DNA of 39,618 nt, from contig JAGXRP010000061.1 of assembly GCA_018335795.1 (NCBI GenBank), positions 1-39,618 of the forward strand, in the 5' to 3' direction. Each line of letters opens with the position of its first letter. Position 1 is the first letter of the stretch. The position numbers and the translations under genes are program-made. The DNA comes from Desulfobulbaceae bacterium. Its GTDB lineage: Bacteria; Bacteroidota; Ignavibacteria; Kapaibacteriales; UBA2268. The notes below the pieces were generated by a model. It searched no databases and was not told the DNA's origin. It worked only from the letters and a program-made list of their open reading frames with translations. Below, one piece after another: positions 8,613 through 17,377 of the stretch.

Positions 8613-10658
8613 ATGTGCTCAATTAGACGTATTTTGTTGTTTTTGGTAACTATTGTACTTTTTAATCTCGGTAATGTAGTATTTGCTCAAGATTTCTGGG
8701 AACAAACTGCCGGACCCAAGGATGGAGGCGGTGACTACGAGTTTGTTTATACAGTTGCAATCGATTCACAGGGGTTTATCTTCGCTGGTAGTGCCGGTAA
8801 TGGGCTCTATCGCTCGACTGACAAAGGTGCGACGTGGGAACATGTTCTTACTGAACCGCAAATTGTTTGGCGAATTGCTGTCAATTCCAATGATGTAATA
8901 TTTGCTTGTACCGACCAAGAAGGCATCTACCGTTCGACAGACGGAGGAGATACTTGGGTACATATTTTCAATGATAATATGTGGATAACTTCGATCGATT
9001 TTGACCAAAATGATAAGATTTTTATCGGAACTGAAGCAAGTGGAATTTTCTCTTCAGAAGATGATGGTGATACTTGGGATTCTGTTTGGGACCCAGGCTT
9101 TGTGTTTTGGTATTTATTCATAGATGATGCGGATATTCTATATGTCTCCACTTTTTTTGATGATGTACATAGAAGTACGGATGGTGGAGCAAATTGGGAA
9201 AGTATAGGCTTTGTTGGAGATTTGATTTGGTACATGACACAAGATAACGAAGGAAAATTATGGGCAGGGTCTGATTCTGACGGATTGTATTCCTCCGAAG
9301 ATAATGGCGATACATGGGACCAAGTTGCATTTGCCGGAACTCCAATCAGCACTATTCTTATAGATTCGAAAGGTACTATCATAGTAAGCGATTACGATGT
9401 TTCTATATATCGTTCGGTAGATGGTGGAGCAAATTGGAATAATATTTCAAGCGGGTTATCATTCGATGCAATCAACGGTACTGTGCTTGATGAACAGAGT
9501 TTAGTTTATATGGCTACATTCGGTGGCGGTGTTTACAAATCAAGAGAATCTTCATATCCTGCTTCAATCGTAAGTGTAGATTTGAATTCTAACTCATTCT
9601 GCGAAGGTGAAAATGTTGAAATCAACTTTAATGTAGGAGGTCTTTTCAACAAAGATAATACTTTTACAGCACAATTATCTGACGAAACAGGCGATTTTGA
9701 AAATGCAATGGATTTAGGTACACTGTTCGGGCAATCCTCAGGTACTTTTCTATCGTCATACGTACAAGTAGGAACAACTTTAGGAAGCGCATATAGAATT
9801 AGAGTTGTTGCAGATATGCCGGAAAATGTTAGTGCTGATAATGGTGCAGATATTTCAATCAACAGCGTTACACCTACATTAACAGCACCTGTTGACGAAT
9901 CAATTGATGTGATTTTGATGCCGGAATTGACTTGGGATGCGGCGTCATCATGCACCACAGCCTTTACTATTGAAGTCAGTACTGATGTCAATTTCAATAA
10001 TTTGGTATTAAATTTAAACAATCAATTAGGTACATCATATACATTTACTAACAATTTGAGCGTGTCAACGCAATACTGGTGGCGAGTTGGTGCTGAAACC
10101 GAAAGTGGTGATGTCGTATATACAGACCCATTCACGTTTACAACTGAAGGGCAATCAGTGTTCACTCACAATATCAGCTTATCTTCCGGTTGGAACATGA
10201 TTTCTACCTACATAATACCTGACGATGTAGATTTTGATGCTATTATGAACGATATTAAAACCTCAATTGTCATTGCTAAGAACAATGCAGGTCAGGTTTA
10301 TTTTCCTGAATTCGAAATAAATGACATTGGCAATTGGAATATAAATGAAGGCTATCAAGTATTCATGACGCAATCCGAAACACTCGAAATCACAGGTTTG
10401 AAAGTAGAACCTGAATTAAACGGAATACCATTATTATCAGGTTGGAACATCATATCATATTTGCGAGATTCGCAAATGGAAATTGTAGATGCACTTGCTT
10501 CAATCACTGATAATAATAATTTGGTAATAGCTAAGGATAATTTTGGTAATATTTATTTTCCCGAGTTTGATATTAATATGATTGAGTTCATGCAAATCGG
10601 ACAAGGATATCAAATCTTTGTATTAAGCAACGATACATTAGTATATCCTGAAAATTAA
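8613..10658 (+). CDS. secreted Asp-box propeller protein with tandem GWNMIS C-terminal module
   Basis: 681 residues from the ATG at 8613. This start is preferred over the ATGs at 8583/8586 because GGGAG lies 5 bases upstream and the product then begins with a signal peptide (MCSIRRILLFLVTIVLFNLGNVVFAQ). At least six BNR/Asp-box motifs are visible (YRSTDKGATW, YRSTDGGDTW, FSSEDDGDTW, HRSTDGGANW, YSSEDNGDTW, YRSVDGGANW), which indicates a sialidase-like beta-propeller. Sialidase catalytic residues were not identified. A linker and a fibronectin-III-like domain (PTLTAPVDESIDV...YWWRVGAETESGD) follow. The last 160 residues are two copies of a module beginning SSGWNMIS and SGWNIIS, shared with the RCC1 protein at 17378-20323. 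It is the last gene of the 5834-10658 operon. Confidence 0.82.
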   Translation: MCSIRRILLFLVTIVLFNLGNVVFAQDFWEQTAGPKDGGGDYEFVYTVAIDSQGFIFAGSAGNGLYRSTDKGATWEHVLTEPQIVWRIAVNSNDVIFACTDQEGIYRSTDGGDTWVHIFNDNMWITSIDFDQNDKIFIGTEASGIFSSEDDGDTWDSVWDPGFVFWYLFIDDADILYVSTFFDDVHRSTDGGANWESIGFVGDLIWYMTQDNEGKLWAGSDSDGLYSSEDNGDTWDQVAFAGTPISTILIDSKGTIIVSDYDVSIYRSVDGGANWNNISSGLSFDAINGTVLDEQSLVYMATFGGGVYKSRESSYPASIVSVDLNSNSFCEGENVEINFNVGGLFNKDNTFTAQLSDETGDFENAMDLGTLFGQSSGTFLSSYVQVGTTLGSAYRIRVVADMPENVSADNGADISINSVTPTLTAPVDESIDVILMPELTWDAASSCTTAFTIEVSTDVNFNNLVLNLNNQLGTSYTFTNNLSVSTQYWWRVGAETESGDVVYTDPFTFTTEGQSVFTHNISLSSGWNMISTYIIPDDVDFDAIMNDIKTSIVIAKNNAGQVYFPEFEINDIGNWNINEGYQVFMTQSETLEITGLKVEPELNGIPLLSGWNIISYLRDSQMEIVDALASITDNNNLVIAKDNFGNIYFPEFDINMIEFMQIGQGYQIFVLSNDTLVYPEN

Positions 10659-10692
10659 TAGATTTCAACGAAGTTTAAATAATAGATTTATG

Positions 10693-10720
10693 AAGCTGCC
10701 TCAAAAGGGCAGCTTTTTTT
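10693..10720 (+). terminator. Rho-independent terminator of the secreted-protein operon
   Basis: Perfect arms AAGCTGCC (10693-10700) and GGCAGCTT (10708-10715) flank a 7-base loop and are followed by a T-run. It lies 34 bases after the stop at 10658. Confidence 0.85.
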
Positions 10721-10784
10721 TATGACAATTGAACTCCCCCAACAATCTTAGGATGAGATAGAGAACGGTTTCGGTAGATTTTAT

Positions 10785-10822
10785 AAAAAAAAGGAAGCTG
10801 CTTTATGGAGCAGCCTCTTTTT
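10785..10822. terminator. bidirectional terminator hairpin beside tRNA-Ser
   Basis: Arms GAAGCTGCT (10794-10802) and AGCAGCCTC (10809-10817) form 9 pairs with one wobble. An A-run lies on the left and a T-run on the right, so it can stop transcription on either strand. On the minus strand it sits just after the tRNA gene. Confidence 0.75.
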
Positions 10823-10827
10823 CTCTG

Positions 10828-10910
10828 CGGAGGATGAGGGACTCGAACCCCCAAGTGGTCACCCACGGCGGTTTTCAAGACCGCTGCCTTACCAATTAGA
10901 CTAATCCTCC
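10828..10910 (-). tRNA. tRNA-Ser (anticodon UGA)
   Basis: On the minus strand the acceptor arms GGAGGAT (10904-10910) and ATCCTCC (10829-10835) pair, with discriminator G at 10828 as usual for serine. The D arm reads GTCTAATTGGTAAGGC. The anticodon stem GCGGT/ACCGC encloses loop CTTGAAA with anticodon TGA (plus-strand 10875-10877). A long class II variable arm (GTGG-GTGA-CCAC) and a T arm with GTTCGAGT follow. CCA is not encoded. Confidence 0.96.
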
Positions 10911-10979
10911 CGAATTAAGACTACAAAAATAAGAGTTTTTTTTGATTTATACAACAGTAATTTTCATCATAAATATTTC

Positions 10980-11012
10980 TTGCCTGAATTTATCCAAAAT
11001 TCCTTAAATTTA
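10980..11012 (+). promoter_or_regulatory. candidate Bacteroidota-type promoter of BBP2 porin
   Basis: TTG at 10980-10982, a 22-base spacer, then TAAATTTA at 11005-11012, one mismatch from TAnnTTTG. It lies 32 bases before the start at 11045. Confidence 0.4.
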
Positions 11013-11044
11013 TTTTTTGATTTTACTATCAAATGGAGAACATT

Positions 11045-12103
11045 ATGCGAATACTAACAATTACCTTTTTTTGTTGTTTCATCTATGCCACATCTTATTC
11101 TCAGGTCAATTTTTCCGGCTACACTGATTTTTACATTGCCCATGATAATGATAATTCTCGAAAAATCGATGGTCAACCCTATCGCTTGTTTTCATTCATG
11201 GATGGCAAAAAAAATGAATTCTCTCTAAACATTGTGAATCTTGCTATGGATGCAAAATTCGACAAAGTCTATGGACGGATTTCGCTACATTACGGCGACT
11301 TGCCTGCACAAGCTTGGACGGGTCCATATCCTGCCATCCAAGAAGCATATGCCGGAGTGATTCTGTCGGAAAGTTTTTCGATTGACGCTGGCTATTTCCT
11401 GACGCACATTGGCAATGAGGCTTTACTGCCAAAGAATAATTTGCTCACATCGCACTCTATGGTAACATTTATGGAGCCATTTTATCATGCAGGAGTACGA
11501 GCAAATTGGCAAGTTAGTGAAAAATTCAAGGCTACTTTTCTCCTAATTAACAGTATGTGGATATATGTCAATACAAATGAGAACTTTGGATTGGGAATGA
11601 GCTTGTTCTATGGCGACGATGGTTTAAATGTGTCATACTCAGGAGCTATTGCCAATGAATCTAATCCGGGGATTAGCACTGACATATATAATAATGTGAA
11701 TTTTTCTTATAAAGGTGGTAAAACTCAGTTAAAAGCCCAATTTGATTTATATTCGCAAATCGGCGAAAGCATCAAAGACAGACATACATATGGAGTGTCC
11801 TTGACTTCGCATATGGGTTTTAATTTCATCGAAAATCTTAGCGGAACAGCTCGATTTTCCTATGTGGACAATATCAACGGGACAGTTTTTACATTGCCTG
11901 CAACAACTATGTTAGAGGTATCTGCAGGCTTTGAATACAAACCTTCAACTAACTCTTACATAAGAATAGAGCAACGCGTAATTGAAATTTTGGATGATAA
12001 TTATTTGGTGTTCCGAAATGATGAAGGCAGGTACGTAAGCATGAGAGGAGAAACCCTACTTAACTTTGGATTCTGGTTTGATACATCAGATTTATTAAAA
12101 TAA
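11045..12103 (+). CDS. outer-membrane beta-barrel porin, BBP2 (OmpL-like) family
   Basis: 352 residues from the ATG at 11045. GGAG lies 6 bases upstream, and this start is preferred over the in-frame ATG at 11033 that contains the GGAG. A signal peptide (MRILTITFFCCFIYATSYSQ) is followed by VNFSGYTDFYIAHDND. Alternating beta strands follow, such as YAGVILSESFSIDAGYF and VSAGFEYKPSTNSYIRIEQRVI. The pattern of an early SGYxDxYY strand, a GxYPAIQEAY segment and a C-terminal aromatic strand (LLNFGFWFDTSDLLK) fits the putative beta-barrel porin-2 family. It would form a passive outer-membrane channel; the solute is unknown. It stands alone between a tRNA gene and a converging gene, with a terminator hairpin directly after the stop. 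Confidence 0.8.
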   Translation: MRILTITFFCCFIYATSYSQVNFSGYTDFYIAHDNDNSRKIDGQPYRLFSFMDGKKNEFSLNIVNLAMDAKFDKVYGRISLHYGDLPAQAWTGPYPAIQEAYAGVILSESFSIDAGYFLTHIGNEALLPKNNLLTSHSMVTFMEPFYHAGVRANWQVSEKFKATFLLINSMWIYVNTNENFGLGMSLFYGDDGLNVSYSGAIANESNPGISTDIYNNVNFSYKGGKTQLKAQFDLYSQIGESIKDRHTYGVSLTSHMGFNFIENLSGTARFSYVDNINGTVFTLPATTMLEVSAGFEYKPSTNSYIRIEQRVIEILDDNYLVFRNDEGRYVSMRGETLLNFGFWFDTSDLLK

Positions 12104-12135
12104 AAAACCCCCATCAGCCTGAGCGTCCGAGGGTT
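12104..12135 (-). terminator. terminator hairpin between converging genes
   Basis: Arms AACCCCC (12106-12112) and GAGGGTT (12129-12135) pair with one wobble around a 16-base loop. On the minus-strand RNA the hairpin is followed by a U-run (plus-strand A-run at 12102-12107), so it best serves the gene at 12161-14206. Confidence 0.6.
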
Positions 12136-12160
12136 ATCTGTTTGTTCAGAGGCACATTTG

Positions 12161-14206
12161 TTATCTTATAACAGGCACCATTGTAGTTACGTTATTGTTC
12201 ATAGTAGTTATTTGCAAGAAATAAACACCTTGAGCCAATCTGTCAGTATTGATGCTGAAATCATAATATCCGCGAGTTTGGTATTCGTTGTCTAAAATAT
12301 TGATAACTGAATTACCAAATGCATCTACAAATTTGATTGATACCGGGGAATCACGGTCAATCGAGTAAATAACTTTAGCAACCTGTTGTACCGGTACAGG
12401 AGAAACTTTAACGTCAACAGTAACAATAGCACTTCTGTCTTCTGTTTCAATTTCTCTAACTGACGTTTTTGCCATATAGATTGCATTAACCGGGTCATAT
12501 TCTGACCAAGGCAAATCCCAACGTTGAGATACACCGGGTTGGAATGCACCGCGATAAGTTACTTTGTCGAAGAATGGGTGGTCAATAGGCACAATTCCAT
12601 TTCCTTGGAACGAAGCTGTTTGATTAGCTAAAATCGAAGTAGTGCTTGGACGAGCATCAAATGCTTTGCCATATGTGAATGGGTCTATTAAACCGGCGGC
12701 CATTGGGCTACTTTTATCAATGTAATTATTGAATGCAGGTGTTTCTAACCATTCTGTTGTAATTGGCGTAGTTCCAGTACCGAGATTCAATATGCCACCT
12801 TTGATACCGAAATAACTAATATTACGTAAGAAGATTGAATCTGCTGCAGCGGCGGCTTGAGATTGTGATGTCAATAAGTCAATACCACGGGGCCAGCCTG
12901 CAAATACTGTATTCACGATTGAAGTTCTGTTGTTACGACGTAGTTGAGCACCGGCACCAAATCTATTGTGATATGATGTAGCTTGACCACCTGATGATGA
13001 TGGAGTCCAGCTTGTATCTTTCAATGGTCCGATTGCTGTAATGTTCGAGAAGACAGCTTTTGTCAAAGGATGATTATATGAACCTTGACCGTCATTGTCT
13101 TGTTCGAATGCTTGACTTGTAGATACGTCAGCACGGTCTTTGTAACGTTGAACTATACCGAATTGAATCATACCGCTAAAGCCGTTATCACCGTCAAAAT
13201 CGTCATCAAGGGTACCGATAGCGATTAAATATTTTGCATTAACTGTACCACCGAACCATTCGTATGCGTCATCGTTTGCATAACTTACTTGGATGTATTC
13301 TAACTTAGTTCCACGACCAACGCCACCCATAGTGAGTGAGTTTAATTCTTGATTTGGTGCAGCAGCGATACCTGCAAATTCTATTCTTACATAGCGTAAA
13401 ACACCGCTACTATCATTGTCGTCAGGGTTAGCACCGCCACCAAACCAACCTCGAACGCGATTTTCATCGGCAATACCACCTTCCAATGCTGCTTGACCAT
13501 CAGGATGATTTGTTGTAGCTCTACCACAAATCAACACACCACCCCAGTCACCACCTGCACGTTGCCCCGGAGGTGCTGAACTTGTCATTATAATTGGAAG
13601 TTCAGCAGTACCGTTAGCATAAATTTTACCACCGCGGTTAACGCAGATAGCCGAATTTTGACCTACTGTATCGCCTAAGATTATAGTACCGGGTTGGATT
13701 GCCAACACTCCTCCTTCATCAACGAATACGTATCCGTCCAATCCATAAACCTTGGAGTTCGAAAGTTCAACTCTTTTTGTTATTGCGGTACGCAATATTG
13801 AATCGGCTACGACAGCTTCAGGTTGAATAATTTGGAAAGCTTGGTCGTTTCTGTCTTGCATAGCATCATTTAATGTACCATCTGAATTAATTTGAATCAT
13901 TCTGACATAGCCTGAGTTTGTGTTGATAGCTGGAACTCTGAAGCCGCCTGCGAATTTACCTCTGCGAGCTGCTGAGTCAAGTATGTTTGTTGCTCCCGTC
14001 AAATCTTCCCAAGGTCCGTTTGCTGATGTTGAGAATTGGAATCTCCATCTCATTCCTAATGTTCCTGTTGTGTCCCATACCAAATCTTGCGATGTACCGG
14101 CTCTAAATATTTCTCCGCCGTTCGGAGTCAATAATTTTGCCGTTTGGGCATTCATTGCCACAGTGAGAAAAGTAAAAGCTAAAAGCGTTAGAATAAATTT
14201 ATGCAT
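12161..14206 (-). CDS. T9SS-sorted secreted partner of TonB receptor, beta-helix-like
   Basis: 681 residues from the ATG at 14206. AGGTG lies upstream, and the next upstream ATG at 14233 would spoil the signal peptide MHKFILTLLAFTFLTVAMNAQ. The N-terminal part (KLLTPNGGEIFRAGTSQDLVWDTTG) is Ig-like. The centre carries a pattern recognisable from many Bacteroidota proteins encoded beside TonB receptors: GVLAIQPGTIILGD, GGKIYANGTAELPIIMTSSA, GDWGGVLICGRA, LRYVRIEFAG, DDAYEWFGGTVNAKYLIA and DDDFDGDNGFSG. The C-terminus (VSPVPVQQVAKVIYSI...LAQGVYFLQITTMNNNVTTMVPVIR) is a T9SS type A sorting domain. It lies 71 bases after the receptor gene on the same strand, almost certainly in its operon. The family's function is not established; a role in capturing the receptor's ligand is inference. 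Confidence 0.82.
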   Translation of the reverse strand: MHKFILTLLAFTFLTVAMNAQTAKLLTPNGGEIFRAGTSQDLVWDTTGTLGMRWRFQFSTSANGPWEDLTGATNILDSAARRGKFAGGFRVPAINTNSGYVRMIQINSDGTLNDAMQDRNDQAFQIIQPEAVVADSILRTAITKRVELSNSKVYGLDGYVFVDEGGVLAIQPGTIILGDTVGQNSAICVNRGGKIYANGTAELPIIMTSSAPPGQRAGGDWGGVLICGRATTNHPDGQAALEGGIADENRVRGWFGGGANPDDNDSSGVLRYVRIEFAGIAAAPNQELNSLTMGGVGRGTKLEYIQVSYANDDAYEWFGGTVNAKYLIAIGTLDDDFDGDNGFSGMIQFGIVQRYKDRADVSTSQAFEQDNDGQGSYNHPLTKAVFSNITAIGPLKDTSWTPSSSGGQATSYHNRFGAGAQLRRNNRTSIVNTVFAGWPRGIDLLTSQSQAAAAADSIFLRNISYFGIKGGILNLGTGTTPITTEWLETPAFNNYIDKSSPMAAGLIDPFTYGKAFDARPSTTSILANQTASFQGNGIVPIDHPFFDKVTYRGAFQPGVSQRWDLPWSEYDPVNAIYMAKTSVREIETEDRSAIVTVDVKVSPVPVQQVAKVIYSIDRDSPVSIKFVDAFGNSVINILDNEYQTRGYYDFSINTDRLAQGVYFLQITTMNNNVTTMVPVIR

Positions 14207-14277
14207 AGTAATTGCACCTATAATGTATAACAAATTACAGTTAATTGATTTAATTAATTTATTTAGAAAGACTTATA

Positions 14278-17160
14278 TTAGAAGACTCTATATCCGAAAC
14301 TCAATGAAATTGTTGAACCTCTCAGATTAGTAGCAATTAATTTTTCGTCTTGTCGCCAAGTTAATGGCTCGTTAAGTAAGTCACGCATACTTAATTTTAT
14401 GTCAAAATTGCCTATTGGCTGACTTATTGAAAAATCTATAACATTTCTTGGTAACTCGTAAACATGCGGGTCGTTAGACTCTGTAACATAAATACCTTGT
14501 TGAGCGACTTGAATTATTCTTCTACCAAATGTATTATATGCGAGATTGATACTTGTTCCGTGTCTTGGATGTTGGTAGAACAAACCTACATTGACCGTAT
14601 AAGGAGATTGACCCCACATGTGGCGGTTATCTTTAACAATGTCGCCCCCTTGGGATACTTCAATTGTTGTAGTAATAAGTGCCACATTAACGTTAAAAGT
14701 CAGTTCGCTGAATAAATTTGTAATAAAACCTAGATTTTTGCGAAGTTCAAATTCAATTCCGTAATTTTTGGCATCACCCAAAGCATTTGCAAAGCTTCGT
14801 GTCAATTCACTTTGTTCCGGGAAAATCGTTTCTTCGATAGCGTTTTCGAAATTTTTGTAGAACAAACTAATTGAAGCAACTTCTCCACCTGTAGGGAAAT
14901 ATTCGAATCTCAAATCATAATTTTGAATTAAAGAGCGAACTAAATTTGGATTGCCTTGTACGTTGGCTTGTTGAAGATAGTCATAGAACGTAAATGGAGC
15001 AATTTCACGAAACTCCGGACGAGCTACAGTTTGTGTTGCTGACATACGAATGTTTGCATTCTTGGTAACTTGATAAATGAAATTGATAGATGGCAATATA
15101 TCTTGTCGAGATTCATTAACATTTACAGGTATGTCACTTTTACTGAAACTGTTTAGACGTTGTGTGTGGTCCTCGTACCGAGCGCCAAAAATTATTCTAA
15201 AGAATTCAGGTGTTTTACCAAAAGATATTGAGAAGGGTATATCAGCCATAATATAAGCTGCGTAAAGTTCTTCACTTGCATCGTAACTATCACTCAAGCC
15301 AGATTCTTCACCCATTAAGAAACCACCTTGGTATCGAAAGTTCTCTTGAGCAAAAATCATTTCAGGATTATTATATTCGGAAGTAATTTCATCAACATCT
15401 TCATCAAGATTTGTAGGGTTAATGATTGTGAAAGAACGAGCATTGAAATCACGTTTTCTGTTCTCACCTAAGAATCCGAATTTTATTTTTGAAATTCCTA
15501 CAGGAATTGTCATATTTACGCTACCTGAATAAACGTCATCAATAAGTGCAGAGAAAAATCTTCCAAGCCTTGCACCATCACCTTGCATTGTTCCGGTCAA
15601 TTCCGGGCGGAATGGTGTATTAGGGTCGAATTCCAAATCCGCTATACTCCGAGAAAATTTCAACCTTCTAAAGTCAGGTTCATCACGTTCTGAAGTAGAG
15701 TATCCTACTCGCCAATCAAGTAAAGAATTCAATAATCCCAAATTGTGTTCACCACCGAAAGAACCGGAATAGAACCACTTTTGGACAAAATGATATGAAT
15801 AATTTTTATATTCAAAATATTGGTATCCAATGTCCTTGCCTTCGAGCATCAAAATTTCATCGTCAGCGGAGCGATTAAAAACATTTTTGAAGTTCAATAC
15901 ATGGTCAGCACCAAGTTTATATGCTAAGTTGAATAGACCACCGGCGCTATAATTGGTTTCCGAAACTGAACCATTAGTTGTATATAATGTATCGAATTGA
16001 GCTAAATAACCATTTCGCTGTACGTTGTTGATTGAATTTGAACTTCCGTAAGTCAAATTGGCTATTACACCCAAATCATCACCGCCAATTTTGAATAAAT
16101 CTGTATATGACAAACCGAATGAACGATTATCAAATGGTCCAATAGTATTTTCTTCTCTTTTGTACAAATCCGAATTGAAAGATTTTGAAACTGCTTCGTA
16201 TTGGCTCCTTGCACCTGTAGTATCAAATGGATTACGAGCACGATTTTGCAAATCATTAAATTCAAGTCTGCTTCCGGGTACATTACTTGGTAATGCTCTC
16301 AAACCATCATCTTTGGCAAACCAATCAGTTGAACTGCGTGTTGAGCTGATAAATTTGTTTTCTTTGAGAGTAACATTAGTATTAACATTTGATGACAAAG
16401 AGATTTTGAAACTTCTGCCATTAGGAAAATCAACAGTATTCAACTGTACTAATCCACCGGCAAAGTTGCCCGGCAAATCCGGAGTAAATGACTTTGTCAC
16501 ATTTACATTTTGCAAAAATTCGGTAGGGAACATATCGAACGAAAATGATTTTTTGTCAGGTTCAGTTGATGCAAGTCCTGCCCCATTCAATGTTGTATTG
16601 CTATATCTTTCGCTTACACCACGAACAAAAATGTGCTTATTGTTTACTAATGTGACGCCCGAAACACGTTTGAGTGATTGCCCTGCATCTGAATCGGGCA
16701 ACTTGCTCATTTGCTCACTACTCAAACCATCGCTGACTTGAGAAGCATTTTTTCTTTGAGCCAAAATTGCAGCTTCGTTGTCAAATACTCTGCGAGCTTC
16801 GACAACGATTTCATCTTTTAACTTGCTCTCAAATTCCAAGGTAATGTTAAGATTGATAACATCGCCAGCTTTAACAACAATACCTATAACTTCTTTCGGC
16901 ATATAACCGACGTATGAGAATCTGAGATTGTAAGTACCGGGCGCGACATCTTTCAGTCTGAATTCACCCTTCACATCAGAATAAGCACCCATATTTGTGC
17001 CAACAACCATAACGGTGGCTCTCCGGAGAACTTCTCCGGATTCGGCGTCAATGACCTTACCGGTGATTGTACCGCCGGATTGTGCATAAATATTAGGTGT
17101 AATAAAAAACATACATATCATAAATACCATAAAATACGAATTTACTTTAAAAGTACTCAT
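14278..17160 (-). CDS. TonB-dependent receptor with carboxypeptidase-like regulatory domain
   Basis: A 960-residue outer-membrane receptor. It has a signal peptide (to about residue 26), a CarboxypepD-reg-like domain (about 31-117: GTITGKVIDAESGEVLRRATVMVVGTN...GEFRLKDVAPGTYNLRFSYVGY), then a plug domain (about 130-245: LKRVSGVTLVNNKHIFVRGVSERYSNTTLNG). A large beta-barrel follows and ends in the aromatic strand TISLSFGYRVF. The internal segment ISMSATQTVARPEFREIAPF resembles the TIGR01782-type barrels. The start at 17160 has AAGGA upstream. It imports a ligand using TonB energy. No SusD gene lies beside it; its downstream neighbour is the secreted T9SS protein, so the pair is distinct from a SusCD polysaccharide system. 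The ligand is unknown. Confidence 0.92.
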   Translation of the reverse strand: MSTFKVNSYFMVFMICMFFITPNIYAQSGGTITGKVIDAESGEVLRRATVMVVGTNMGAYSDVKGEFRLKDVAPGTYNLRFSYVGYMPKEVIGIVVKAGDVINLNITLEFESKLKDEIVVEARRVFDNEAAILAQRKNASQVSDGLSSEQMSKLPDSDAGQSLKRVSGVTLVNNKHIFVRGVSERYSNTTLNGAGLASTEPDKKSFSFDMFPTEFLQNVNVTKSFTPDLPGNFAGGLVQLNTVDFPNGRSFKISLSSNVNTNVTLKENKFISSTRSSTDWFAKDDGLRALPSNVPGSRLEFNDLQNRARNPFDTTGARSQYEAVSKSFNSDLYKREENTIGPFDNRSFGLSYTDLFKIGGDDLGVIANLTYGSSNSINNVQRNGYLAQFDTLYTTNGSVSETNYSAGGLFNLAYKLGADHVLNFKNVFNRSADDEILMLEGKDIGYQYFEYKNYSYHFVQKWFYSGSFGGEHNLGLLNSLLDWRVGYSTSERDEPDFRRLKFSRSIADLEFDPNTPFRPELTGTMQGDGARLGRFFSALIDDVYSGSVNMTIPVGISKIKFGFLGENRKRDFNARSFTIINPTNLDEDVDEITSEYNNPEMIFAQENFRYQGGFLMGEESGLSDSYDASEELYAAYIMADIPFSISFGKTPEFFRIIFGARYEDHTQRLNSFSKSDIPVNVNESRQDILPSINFIYQVTKNANIRMSATQTVARPEFREIAPFTFYDYLQQANVQGNPNLVRSLIQNYDLRFEYFPTGGEVASISLFYKNFENAIEETIFPEQSELTRSFANALGDAKNYGIEFELRKNLGFITNLFSELTFNVNVALITTTIEVSQGGDIVKDNRHMWGQSPYTVNVGLFYQHPRHGTSINLAYNTFGRRIIQVAQQGIYVTESNDPHVYELPRNVIDFSISQPIGNFDIKLSMRDLLNEPLTWRQDEKLIATNLRGSTISLSFGYRVF

Positions 17161-17322
17161 TACAAAATTCCTTTAGCTTGAACAAACATGTACAAAGGTC
17201 GCCTTATAGATTGAATATAGTATAAATATTGAGTTAACTTTGTGTTAATTTAATCTCAACTAACATTACATAAATACAATATTTATAAGATATTTACACA
17301 TAGAATTTAAAAATCTACATAT

Positions 17323-17355
17323 AAAAAAAACTCTCGAATTATATTCGAGAGTTTT
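17323..17355 (-). terminator. strong hairpin terminator of RCC1 gene
   Basis: Perfect 13-base arms, AAAACTCTCGAAT (17327-17339) and ATTCGAGAGTTTT (17343-17355), are followed on the minus strand by a run of T. It lies 22 bases after the stop codon at 17378. Confidence 0.88.
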
Positions 17356-17377
17356 AGATATTCTGAGACAAAATATT

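Noticed and set aside
16058-16741. 227-codon open frame on the plus strand
   Set aside because: It lies entirely antisense to the TonB receptor barrel, has no ribosome binding site or recognisable domain, and mirrors the codon pattern of the real gene.
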